A stretch of DNA of 5,368 bases from Candidatus Methanoperedens sp. (GTDB taxonomy: Archaea; Halobacteriota; Methanosarcinia; Methanosarcinales; Methanoperedenaceae). The stretch lies in NCBI GenBank assembly GCA_026552835.1, contig JAPMTY010000075.1, forward strand, positions 1-5,368. The letters are read 5' to 3'. Both the position numbers and the translations under genes were made by a program. A model generated the notes under the pieces. The model did no database searches. It was not told the origin of the DNA and saw nothing but the letters and a program-made list of their open reading frames with translations. Numbering within the stretch: the stretch's first letter is position 1; each line of letters begins with the position of its first letter. Shown piece by piece: positions 1-5,339 of the stretch.

Positions 1-119
1 ACCTGTTCAATTAACTTCTTGGGAACCTCGATATCTTTTGTTGATGTTATCTCCAGACCGCCGAGCATATCCTGGTTCTTTAATTCTTTTTCAGTATTTT
101 CTTTTTCAGAATTTTCCAT
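1..119 (-). CDS. lonB: Archaeal LonB-type protease, N-terminal fragment (runs off the left edge)
   Basis: Reading the minus strand from an ATG at 119-117 gives 39 complete codons, open to the window edge. The peptide begins with an acidic, Lys/Glu-rich, probably disordered stretch (MENSEKENTEKE) followed by DIEVPKKLIEQV near residues 29-40. That segment resembles what precedes the AAA+ domain in archaeal LonB, where 'VP..LIDQVIGQ' leads into the Walker A region. Archaeal LonB is an ATP-dependent, membrane-anchored Ser-Lys protease that degrades misfolded and regulatory proteins; this role is family knowledge, since neither the ATPase, the membrane segments nor the catalytic Ser-Lys pair lies in the window. 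No strong Shine-Dalgarno site precedes the ATG, and an AT-rich element about 25 bases upstream would suit a leaderless or short-leader transcript. The gene diverges from the S2P-CBS gene. Identification rests on about 12 residues, so it is moderate. Confidence 0.62.
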   Translation of the reverse strand, partial: MENSEKENTEKELKNQDMLGGLEITSTKDIEVPKKLIEQ

Positions 120-131
120 ATGTTACCAACT

Positions 132-153
132 GATAATTAATAAATAATATGTT
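132..153 (-). promoter_or_regulatory. Candidate TATA/box A region for the lonB-like gene
   Basis: This is a nearly pure A/T stretch. Read on the minus strand it contains TTATTTATTAATT, centred about 25 bases upstream of the ATG at 119. That is the usual distance between an archaeal TATA box and the transcription start, so it would predict a leaderless or very short-leader mRNA. The site is assigned by composition and position only. Confidence 0.35.
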
Positions 154-207
154 ATTCAGGCTTAATATTATCGCACATTCAGGGACTGATAATAATAAAA
201 ACAGCCA

Positions 208-216
208 CTTATATCT
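208..216 (+). promoter_or_regulatory. Candidate TATA box for the S2P-CBS/TraB operon
   Basis: CTTATATCT matches the archaeal box A core (TTATAT). It would place a transcription start near 235-242, leaving a leader of about 50 bases before the ATG at 290. A second AT-rich run at 257-277 is too close to the Shine-Dalgarno site at 278-284 to act as the TATA box for a transcript that includes it. No experimental evidence is available. Confidence 0.4.
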
Positions 217-277
217 TTTTCGCTGCTATATCCGCAAAGTCTATACGATTTAACTCATAATATACATATAATAATTT

Positions 278-284
278 GGGAGGA
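278..284 (+). promoter_or_regulatory. Strong Shine-Dalgarno site of the S2P-CBS gene
   Basis: GGGAGGA lies 5-6 bases before the ATG at 290, an ideal spacing. It fixes the start codon and implies a leadered transcript. Most other genes in the window have much weaker sites, so this gene may be translated comparatively well. Confidence 0.8.
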
Positions 285-289
285 ATTTC

Positions 290-1405
290 ATGAATACGTC
301 AATCCAGATAGGGAAAATAATGGGGATCCCGATTAAACTACATATTACGTTTCTATTAATACTGCCTGTTTTTGCTTATTATTTTTCAGTGAATCCTGCC
401 CCATTTGGCTTTAATGACGTGCAATTATCAATAATCCGTTATGCTCTTTCTTTATCTGCAGCAATTTCACTTTTTATCTGCGTATTACTGCATGAGCTTG
501 GGCATTCAGCCGTGGCTAAAAAGAACGGCTCGAATATCCAGAGCATAACCCTGTTCCTTTTCGGGGGCGTTTCAGCCATGGAAGAAATCCCGAGGAACCC
601 CAAAATTGAGTTTAAAATGGCTCTTGCCGGACCAAGTGTCAGCTTTTTGATAGGCATATTGCTTGGAATAGTCTATATTGTTACCAAACCTGCCGATTTA
701 TCTTACACTGCTTATATGTTCCTGAATATAAGCGATAATCCTTACCTGCGCCTTATCTGGCTGATAGGGTATATTAACATAATTCTCGGTATCTTCAATC
801 TCCTCCCTGCATTCCCGATGGACGGCGGCAGGGTGCTGCGAGCATGGCTTGCAGGCAGGATGCCTTATATCAAAGCCACTCGGACTGCCGCCGGTATTGG
901 CAAGATGTTTGCAATCATCATGGGTATTTTCGGGTTATTGGCGGGAGGTATATGGTTCATCCTCATCGCTTTCTTTATATACATCGGGGCTTCAGAAGAA
1001 GAAAAATCGACCGAAGTCACAGTCGTACTTGAAGGCGTCAAAATCAGGGATATAATGTCAAAAAATGTCACTTCCGTGACTTCAGGAATGTCAGTTGAAG
1101 AACTTGTAGATATTATGTTCAGGTTCAAGCACATGGGATATCCTGTTCTGGATGATTCTGAAGTAAAAGGGATAGTGACCTTTACAGATGTGCAGAAAGT
1201 CCCGAAGGAGGAAAGGAAAAAGGTCAAGATTTCAGAGATAATGACAAAAGAGCTTATTACCCTACGGGAAGATGATGACGCAGAAAACGCAGTAAAACTC
1301 ATGAATGTGAACAATATCGGACGGATAGTTATTACAAAAGAAAAACAAATGGTTGGCATTGTGTCAAGGACAGATATTTTAAGGTCTGTGCAGTTACTGG
1401 AATAA
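290..1405 (+). CDS. M50-family site-2-protease-like membrane metalloprotease with two CBS domains
   Basis: This 371-residue protein is a polytopic intramembrane zinc protease of the kind that cleaves membrane-spanning substrates during regulated proteolysis. The zinc motif HELGH is at residues 68-72 within a hydrophobic segment. The second signature NLLPAFPMDGG is at 170-180, with Asp178 as the expected third zinc ligand. The conserved FGG (91-93) and ALAGP (111-115) elements are present. About five to six hydrophobic segments lie at roughly 17-36, 52-75, 109-131, 154-176 and 205-233. Two CBS domains follow (about 252-309 and 312-371), each with an 'IMxK' start and a 'GIVxxxD' end; such pairs usually bind adenine nucleotides and could gate activity by energy state. 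Domain order and length agree with the archaeal S2P-CBS type (such as MJ0392). The start is fixed by the Shine-Dalgarno site. The TraB-family gene follows after 1 bp. The native substrate is unknown. Confidence 0.93.
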   Translation: MNTSIQIGKIMGIPIKLHITFLLILPVFAYYFSVNPAPFGFNDVQLSIIRYALSLSAAISLFICVLLHELGHSAVAKKNGSNIQSITLFLFGGVSAMEEIPRNPKIEFKMALAGPSVSFLIGILLGIVYIVTKPADLSYTAYMFLNISDNPYLRLIWLIGYINIILGIFNLLPAFPMDGGRVLRAWLAGRMPYIKATRTAAGIGKMFAIIMGIFGLLAGGIWFILIAFFIYIGASEEEKSTEVTVVLEGVKIRDIMSKNVTSVTSGMSVEELVDIMFRFKHMGYPVLDDSEVKGIVTFTDVQKVPKEERKKVKISEIMTKELITLREDDDAENAVKLMNVNNIGRIVITKEKQMVGIVSRTDILRSVQLLE

Positions 1406-1406
1406 C

Positions 1407-2675
1407 ATGGATAACGGTTCTTACGCAATCAGTTTCAAGTTCAATTATTTAAACCCGGCCGCATCTGTCGGCAGGGTCACTATTGTCGGGACTGCTCATG
1501 TTTCTGAAAAGAGCATTTCCGAGGTCAATCAGATAATTGAGCGGGAAAAACCCGATATCGTAGCTGTTGAGCTTGACAGGGGGAGATACCATGCATTAAA
1601 AGGGGAAGAAGAAGTCCGTGAAATTAATGTCAAAGACCTTTTAAGCGGCGGGAAGTTCAACTACTTTTTGCTGCAATGGCTCCTTGCTTTTGTCCAGAAA
1701 AAAATAGGTGCTGATATGGGTGTCAAGCCAGGAGCCGAAATGCTTGCAGCCATTGAAACCGCCGAAAAATCCGGCGCGCGCGTGGCTCTTATTGACAGGG
1801 ATATCCAGATTACGCTCGGACGCTTCTGGAGTAAAATGTCCTTTTTTGAGAAATTGAAGCTTTTCGGTTCCCTTATCGGCGCAACGTTCGGTATTGGAAC
1901 AAAAGAAATCGACATCGACACCGTTACCAACGAAGATGTCGTGGCCCAGCTTGTCTCCGAATTACGAAAAGTGGCGCCAAGCGCCGCATCGATTCTCATA
2001 GACGAAAGGGATGCTTTCATGGCAAAAAACCTTCTCGATTTATCAAAAGAAGGCAATGTCGTTGCCGTGGTGGGCGCGGGCCACAGGGAAGGAATCAAGA
2101 AATATCTTGACGCTCCCGAATCACTGCCGCCAATCCAGGAGTTGACCACGCTCCCGAAAAAAGGGTTTAGCTGGTTTAAAGCCGCAACAATCGTTATTAT
2201 AGCAATGGTAGTGGGAATGCTTGCCCTTCTCGTATATTCAGGCGGCGTTTCTCTTTCAACTCTTTTGACAGCGCTGTTAACCCTGTTCATTGTGCAGGGA
2301 ATACTTTCCGCAGTCGGGGTCATTGTTGCAAGAGGACATCCGCTGTCAGCACTGACAGCATTCAGTCTTGCCTGGTTCGGATTCCTGCATCCTTTTTTAG
2401 CAATTGGATGGCTTGCAGGTCTTGTGGAAGCTCATTTTCGCCCTCCGACGACAGAGGATTTCAAAACGATATCGAAAGCAGAAACGGTGAAAGAATTAAT
2501 GCAGAACAGGCTGTTTCGCATAATACTTGTTGCAGGTCTTGCCAATCTTGGCAGCATGGTCGGGACTTTTGTTGCGATTCCAATCATGGTTCATTATCTT
2601 CATATTACAGACCCTCTGGCTATTCTTAAGACCGCTCTGGAAACGGGATTTAGTGCATTAAAAGCACTGATTTAA
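1407..2675 (+). CDS. TraB/PrgY family membrane protein (predicted metalloprotease-like)
   Basis: This 422-residue protein carries the TraB family hallmarks: GTAHVS at 28-33, VAVELDRGR at 52-60, PGAEMLAAIE at 108-117, IDRDIQITLGRF at 130-140, DERDAFMAKNL at 199-209 and VVGAGHREGI at 221-230. The conserved His and acidic residues match the proposed metal-binding fold shared with Tiki, GumN and EreA-like proteins. The C-terminal third is hydrophobic, with segments at about 257-278, 284-308, 313-341 and 369-394, so the first 250 residues probably form a soluble domain anchored by the membrane region. Enterococcal TraB/PrgY limits pheromone activity; the archaeal role is not established and a pheromone function should not be assumed. 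It starts 1 bp after the S2P-CBS stop with only a weak GGA upstream, which suggests translational coupling. No other start codon lies between 1407 and the GTAHVS motif. About 20 residues precede the first conserved strand, slightly long for the family. Confidence 0.9.
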   Translation: MDNGSYAISFKFNYLNPAASVGRVTIVGTAHVSEKSISEVNQIIEREKPDIVAVELDRGRYHALKGEEEVREINVKDLLSGGKFNYFLLQWLLAFVQKKIGADMGVKPGAEMLAAIETAEKSGARVALIDRDIQITLGRFWSKMSFFEKLKLFGSLIGATFGIGTKEIDIDTVTNEDVVAQLVSELRKVAPSAASILIDERDAFMAKNLLDLSKEGNVVAVVGAGHREGIKKYLDAPESLPPIQELTTLPKKGFSWFKAATIVIIAMVVGMLALLVYSGGVSLSTLLTALLTLFIVQGILSAVGVIVARGHPLSALTAFSLAWFGFLHPFLAIGWLAGLVEAHFRPPTTEDFKTISKAETVKELMQNRLFRIILVAGLANLGSMVGTFVAIPIMVHYLHITDPLAILKTALETGFSALKALI

Positions 2676-2690
2676 AGCGTGCTTGAGATA

Positions 2691-2708
2691 TTTTAGTTAA
2701 TTTAATAA
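2691..2708 (+). promoter_or_regulatory. Candidate TATA region for the dehydrogenase-flpA unit
   Basis: The spacer after the TraB stop holds the A/T-rich run TTTTAGTTAATTTAATAA. Placed as a TATA element, it would start transcription near 2728-2735 and leave a leader of 25-30 bases that includes the Shine-Dalgarno site at 2750. The match to the archaeal consensus is loose. No clear terminator for the upstream pair is visible, so read-through is also possible. Confidence 0.3.
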
Positions 2709-2749
2709 CCTAACAGATTCAAAAAGGCAGAAATTCTAAGAAACAATTT

Positions 2750-2753
2750 GAGG
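2750..2753 (+). promoter_or_regulatory. Shine-Dalgarno site deciding the dehydrogenase start
   Basis: GAGG sits 6 bases before the ATG at 2760. The longest reading frame would begin with the TTG at 2748, but that codon overlaps this ribosome binding site and adds only four residues before the conserved N-terminal strand. The ATG at 2760 is therefore preferred. Confidence 0.75.
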
Positions 2754-2759
2754 ACACTT

Positions 2760-3887
2760 ATGACACAATATAAAATCCCCGTAATCCCGGGCGACGGGAT
2801 TGGTCCAGAAATAATCAGGGAAGGGCGCAAGGTTCTTGACGCCGCAGGAGAAAGATTCGGTTTCGATATCGATTGGCTGGAATACCCGCATGGAGCAGAC
2901 CATTATCTCAAAACAGGCGAACTCATCTCTGAAGACACTCTAAAAGAACTTTCGCAATACAGGGCGATTTATTTCGGGGCTATAGGCGATGAGAGGATTA
3001 AACCCGGCGTACTTGAAAAGGGTATCCTCCTCACGATTCGTTTTTATCTAGATGAGTATGTGAACCTGCGCCCTGTGAAATTGCTTGAAGGCGTATGGAC
3101 GCCCCTCAAGGATAAAACATCGAAAGACATTGATTTCACTGTTGTGCGCGAAAATACTGAAGACTTCTATATCGGTATCGGCGGGCGGGCAAAAAAGGGA
3201 AAGAGCAAGAAAACGCTTGAAGTGGCGCGGAACCTGTATAATGTAAAATTCGGGCTTGATATTGATTCCGATAGCGATGAAATCGGATACCAGCTCGGTC
3301 TTATCAGTAAGGAGGGCACACGGAGGGTCATACGTTATGCCTTTGAACTTGCAAAAGACAGTAAAAAACATCTCTCTTCCGTTGATAAAGCGAATGTGCT
3401 GTCCGATATTTACGGCTTCTGGCGCGAGGAATTCACTTCCATTGCTGCCGAATATCCCGATGTAAAGACTGACTTTAATTTCGTGGATGCCATTACAATG
3501 TGGTTCGTGAAGAATCCGGAATGGTTCGATACCGTTGTAGCGCCGAACATGTTTGGCGACATCATAACAGACCTCGGGGCGATGATACAGGGCGGTCTCG
3601 GTCTTGCTCCGGGCGGGAACATAAACCCTGAAGGCACAAGCATGTTCGAGCCGATACACGGAAGCGCGCCAAAGTACAAGGGGCAGAACAAAGTGAATCC
3701 CATTGCCACGATATGGGCAGGGTCGCTTTTGCTTTCCCAGATTGGCGAGAAAGAGGCTGCGGATGCAATCGTCAAAGCCATCGAGCAGAATATCGTCAAC
3801 GGTGAAGTGAAAACCTATGACATGGGCGGCTCAAATACAACATCCGATGTCGGGAGCGATATCACACGATTGCTTCAGGAAATTTAA
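2760..3887 (+). CDS. Isocitrate/isopropylmalate dehydrogenase family protein (3-isopropylmalate dehydrogenase-like)
   Basis: Counted from the ATG at 2760 the protein has 375 residues. It belongs to the metal-dependent beta-decarboxylating dehydrogenases, which oxidise 2R,3S-hydroxyacids to 2-oxoacids with loss of CO2. Visible elements are PGDGIGPE (10-17), the substrate helix GILLTIR (88-94), NLRP (102-105), RENTEDFY (130-137) with catalytic Tyr137, DKANV with Lys210, metal-binding Asp243, Asp267 and Asp271, and the cofactor loop HGSAPKY (300-306). Leu90-Leu91 before Arg94 match LeuB and D-malate dehydrogenases, and the Ser/Asn of isocitrate dehydrogenase are absent there, so 3-isopropylmalate (leucine synthesis) or a malate-like acid is the likelier substrate. 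The Lys305-Tyr306 pair and a long insert at about 145-183 are instead isocitrate-dehydrogenase-like. The protein is longer than a typical LeuB. The family is certain; the exact substrate is not. flpA follows 30 bp downstream, probably in the same transcript. Confidence 0.9.
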   Translation: MTQYKIPVIPGDGIGPEIIREGRKVLDAAGERFGFDIDWLEYPHGADHYLKTGELISEDTLKELSQYRAIYFGAIGDERIKPGVLEKGILLTIRFYLDEYVNLRPVKLLEGVWTPLKDKTSKDIDFTVVRENTEDFYIGIGGRAKKGKSKKTLEVARNLYNVKFGLDIDSDSDEIGYQLGLISKEGTRRVIRYAFELAKDSKKHLSSVDKANVLSDIYGFWREEFTSIAAEYPDVKTDFNFVDAITMWFVKNPEWFDTVVAPNMFGDIITDLGAMIQGGLGLAPGGNINPEGTSMFEPIHGSAPKYKGQNKVNPIATIWAGSLLLSQIGEKEAADAIVKAIEQNIVNGEVKTYDMGGSNTTSDVGSDITRLLQEI

Positions 3888-3891
3888 AAAC

Positions 3892-3923
3892 CGCAGATAA
3901 AAGCGGGATAAACGCTGATGAAA
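3892..3923 (+). repeat. Degenerate tandem repeat of a 10-11-nt unit running into the flpA start
   Basis: Three adjacent units can be read: CGCAGATAAAA (3892-3902), GCGGGATAAA (3903-3912) and CGCTGATGAAA (3913-3923). They share a GC-rich trinucleotide followed by GAT(A/G)AA. The third unit contains the flpA start codon at 3918. Similar short CGCnGATAAA runs are remembered as dispersed repeats in several prokaryotic genomes, but this was not checked. With only three degenerate copies, chance similarity is possible. Confidence 0.45.
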
Positions 3924-4598
3924 GATGTTGAGCTAATTGAAACAAGCTTGGATAATACCTTTCTTTTAGTAGAGAAAGGCTCGAAAAAGCTTGTCACAAG
4001 AAACCTTACACCCGGGATACAGGTCTATGGCGAGAAGCTCATAACTATCGAAAATGCGGAATACCGCTTCTGGGACCCTTTTCGCAGCAAGCTTGCAGCC
4101 ATCATATTGAAAGGTTCGTCAGTTTCGATAAAAAAGGACAATGCAGTTCTTTATCTTGGCGCCGCCAACGGCACAACCGCAAGCCACGTTTCAGATATTG
4201 TTTCCGAAGGTGTTGTTTTTGCAGTGGAATTCTCACCGCGCGCGATGCATGACCTTATCCGTGTGAGCATCCCCAGGATGAATCTAATCCCTATACTTTC
4301 GGATGCGATGCGCCCCGACTCATACAAGAATATGGTCACGCAGGTTGATTTCATATACCAGGACGTGGCGCAGCGCGAACAGGCAATGATTGCCCTCAGG
4401 AACGCAAAGCTGTTCCTTAAAACGGATGGGATTCTGGTGCTGATGATAAAGTCAAGAAGTATTGATTCTACGGGAGAACCTGAAGACGTGATTGATAATG
4501 AGGTGAAGAATCTGGGTGGGTTTTTCAAGGTACTGGAACTGATAGAGTTAGAGCCTTTCCACAGCGATCATGTGGCGGTCGTGGCGCAAAAGGTTTAA
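3918..4598 (+). CDS. flpA: Fibrillarin-like rRNA/tRNA 2'-O-methyltransferase
   Basis: This 226-residue protein is the catalytic subunit of archaeal C/D box ribonucleoproteins. It transfers methyl groups from S-adenosylmethionine to ribose 2'-hydroxyls at sites chosen by guide RNAs, working with Nop5 and L7Ae. The small N-terminal domain (about 1-55, ending YRFWDP) is followed by SKLAA (58-62), the SAM-binding loop YLGAANGTT (79-87), the acidic strand end AVEFSPR (102-108), YQDVAQ (147-152) and MIKSRSID (176-183). Lys58, Asp149 and Lys178 match the family's catalytic lysine-aspartate-lysine set, and a C-terminal EPFHSDH (212-218) is also typical. Length is that of archaeal homologues and the ATG start gives the expected N-terminus. 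No good Shine-Dalgarno site precedes it (only GGGAT about 10 bases upstream), so expression may depend on coupling or co-transcription with the dehydrogenase gene. The usual upstream partner nop5 is not next to it. Confidence 0.95.
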   Translation: MKDVELIETSLDNTFLLVEKGSKKLVTRNLTPGIQVYGEKLITIENAEYRFWDPFRSKLAAIILKGSSVSIKKDNAVLYLGAANGTTASHVSDIVSEGVVFAVEFSPRAMHDLIRVSIPRMNLIPILSDAMRPDSYKNMVTQVDFIYQDVAQREQAMIALRNAKLFLKTDGILVLMIKSRSIDSTGEPEDVIDNEVKNLGGFFKVLELIELEPFHSDHVAVVAQKV

Positions 4599-4640
4599 AA
4601 TCCAATTCTACAATGGAAAACCACCTTCACACTCGTTAGT

Positions 4641-4649
4641 TATTTATAC
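4641..4649 (+). promoter_or_regulatory. Candidate TATA box for the RLAN-domain gene
   Basis: TATTTATAC, within the run TTAGTTATTTATACTC, is a good archaeal box A match. It predicts a transcription start near 4668-4674 and a leader of about 12-18 bases before the ATG at 4686. Only a minimal GGA (4671-4673) could act as a ribosome binding site. The preceding spacer from 4599 shows no clear terminator. Confidence 0.45.
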
Positions 4650-4685
4650 TCAGGTTATAATGATTAAGTCGGACTGATATCTAAA

Positions 4686-5333
4686 ATGATTATAGTCAGT
4701 GAAGAAGAAGACGATAGCGACTCTAGTCCGTTATTTTTTTTAAGGCAACCAGTGAATGACAGCGTACTTAATATCAACCATGACTACCGGTATTTGCGTA
4801 TGGGATATTATGTATCTGCGCATGCTGAAACCTATGGAGTAGAAGTCACACCGGATTGTACGGAAATAATGGATGCATACAGGAACCCGCTTTTAATCGA
4901 GAAGGCAAGAAAGCACGGCCTCAGGACCAGCGGTTACAGGCTTATAACATCGCCTGACAGCGAGATTGCAACACCAGTTTTGTTATTCGCTGTAAATCCT
5001 TTCACCAACAACTCGATGAAGGTAATTAAGTCAGATTCAAGACTTCCAGGAATGATTAACAAAATGAGCTACGATGCGCGGTTCCCGGTTTCACTTCATC
5101 CCCTGACGGGCGAAGTGCATGAAATAATCCAGATGTTCGGGGAATCAACCTGCGAAGAAACAGCAGAATTTACAAGAAAATTTTATGAGATATTCAATAT
5201 CCCGATATGTAAATTGGTTGTCCAGATAGATGATGGCGGTGTTATACTGGACCATTGCGAGCCTGCATTGAAAAATGAAGTGAAATGGGATATAGTTCAT
5301 GATAAAGTGCATGAGATAAAACAGAGAATGTAA
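4686..5333 (+). CDS. Stand-alone RLAN-type protein (RimK-like ATP-grasp N-terminal domain)
   Basis: The 215-residue product resembles the RLAN domain that normally precedes the ATP-grasp domain in RimK-like peptide ligases. The strand MIIVSEEEDDSD leads to the most telling block, LNINHDYRYLRMGYYVSAHAE (28-48), which matches the family pattern of an Asn and Tyr-Arg-Tyr followed by GYYVS and an Ala-Glu helix. A late block, IQMFGES (148-154) then a Phe-rich helix and IPICKLVVQI (172-181), matches the domain's FG and 'P-L-L-rv' end. The protein stops there, with no ATP-grasp nucleotide-binding motifs and no membrane segment. By family knowledge the domain is a non-catalytic or substrate-handling module; its job alone is unknown. 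The M1 start is supported by the first strand. An eight-T tract lies at 4734-4741 early in the gene. Another ORF begins 6 bp after the stop, so a split two-gene ligase is possible. Confidence 0.7.
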   Translation: MIIVSEEEDDSDSSPLFFLRQPVNDSVLNINHDYRYLRMGYYVSAHAETYGVEVTPDCTEIMDAYRNPLLIEKARKHGLRTSGYRLITSPDSEIATPVLLFAVNPFTNNSMKVIKSDSRLPGMINKMSYDARFPVSLHPLTGEVHEIIQMFGESTCEETAEFTRKFYEIFNIPICKLVVQIDDGGVILDHCEPALKNEVKWDIVHDKVHEIKQRM

Positions 5334-5339
5334 TATTCC

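Noticed and set aside
439..657. Minus-strand open frame of 72 codons inside the S2P-CBS gene
   Set aside because: It lies opposite the conserved HELGH-to-AGP region of a clear plus-strand protease; the translation shows no recognisable family and has no promoter or ribosome binding context.
865..1428. Minus-strand open frame of 187 codons opposite the CBS domains
   Set aside because: The peptide is Ser/Thr/Ile-rich low-complexity sequence expected from an antisense frame, while the plus strand encodes two well-formed CBS domains.
1661..2323. Minus-strand open frame of 220 codons opposite the TraB-family gene
   Set aside because: It covers conserved TraB motifs in antisense and shows no coherent domain; the opposing gene is certain.
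2748..2759. TTG at 2748 as the dehydrogenase start
   Set aside because: The TTG overlaps the GAGG ribosome binding site that is ideally spaced for the ATG at 2760, and the four extra residues match nothing in the family.
3048..3659. Minus-strand open frame of 203 codons opposite the dehydrogenase gene
   Set aside because: It is antisense to the catalytic core of the dehydrogenase, with no recognisable motifs and no upstream signal.
3891..3906. Hairpin or terminator between the dehydrogenase and flpA
   Set aside because: CCGC and GCGG can form only a four-pair stem with an eight-base loop and no T run follows; the similarity is better explained by the short tandem repeat.
3913..3935. C/D box or kink-turn element at the flpA start (UGAUGA overlapping CUGA), which would allow autoregulation by the C/D machinery
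   Set aside because: The two boxes overlap on the same bases and cannot pair with each other, and no second box at a suitable distance is visible.
4655..4700. C/D box guide RNA upstream of the RLAN-type gene
   Set aside because: AATGATTA copies resemble C boxes and a CTGA lies between them at 4674-4677, but the spacers are too short or irregular and no final D box follows.
4752..4754. GTG at 4752 as an alternative start for the RLAN-type gene
   Set aside because: Starting there would remove the first beta strand (IIVSEEEDD) that fits the family, and no better ribosome binding site precedes it.
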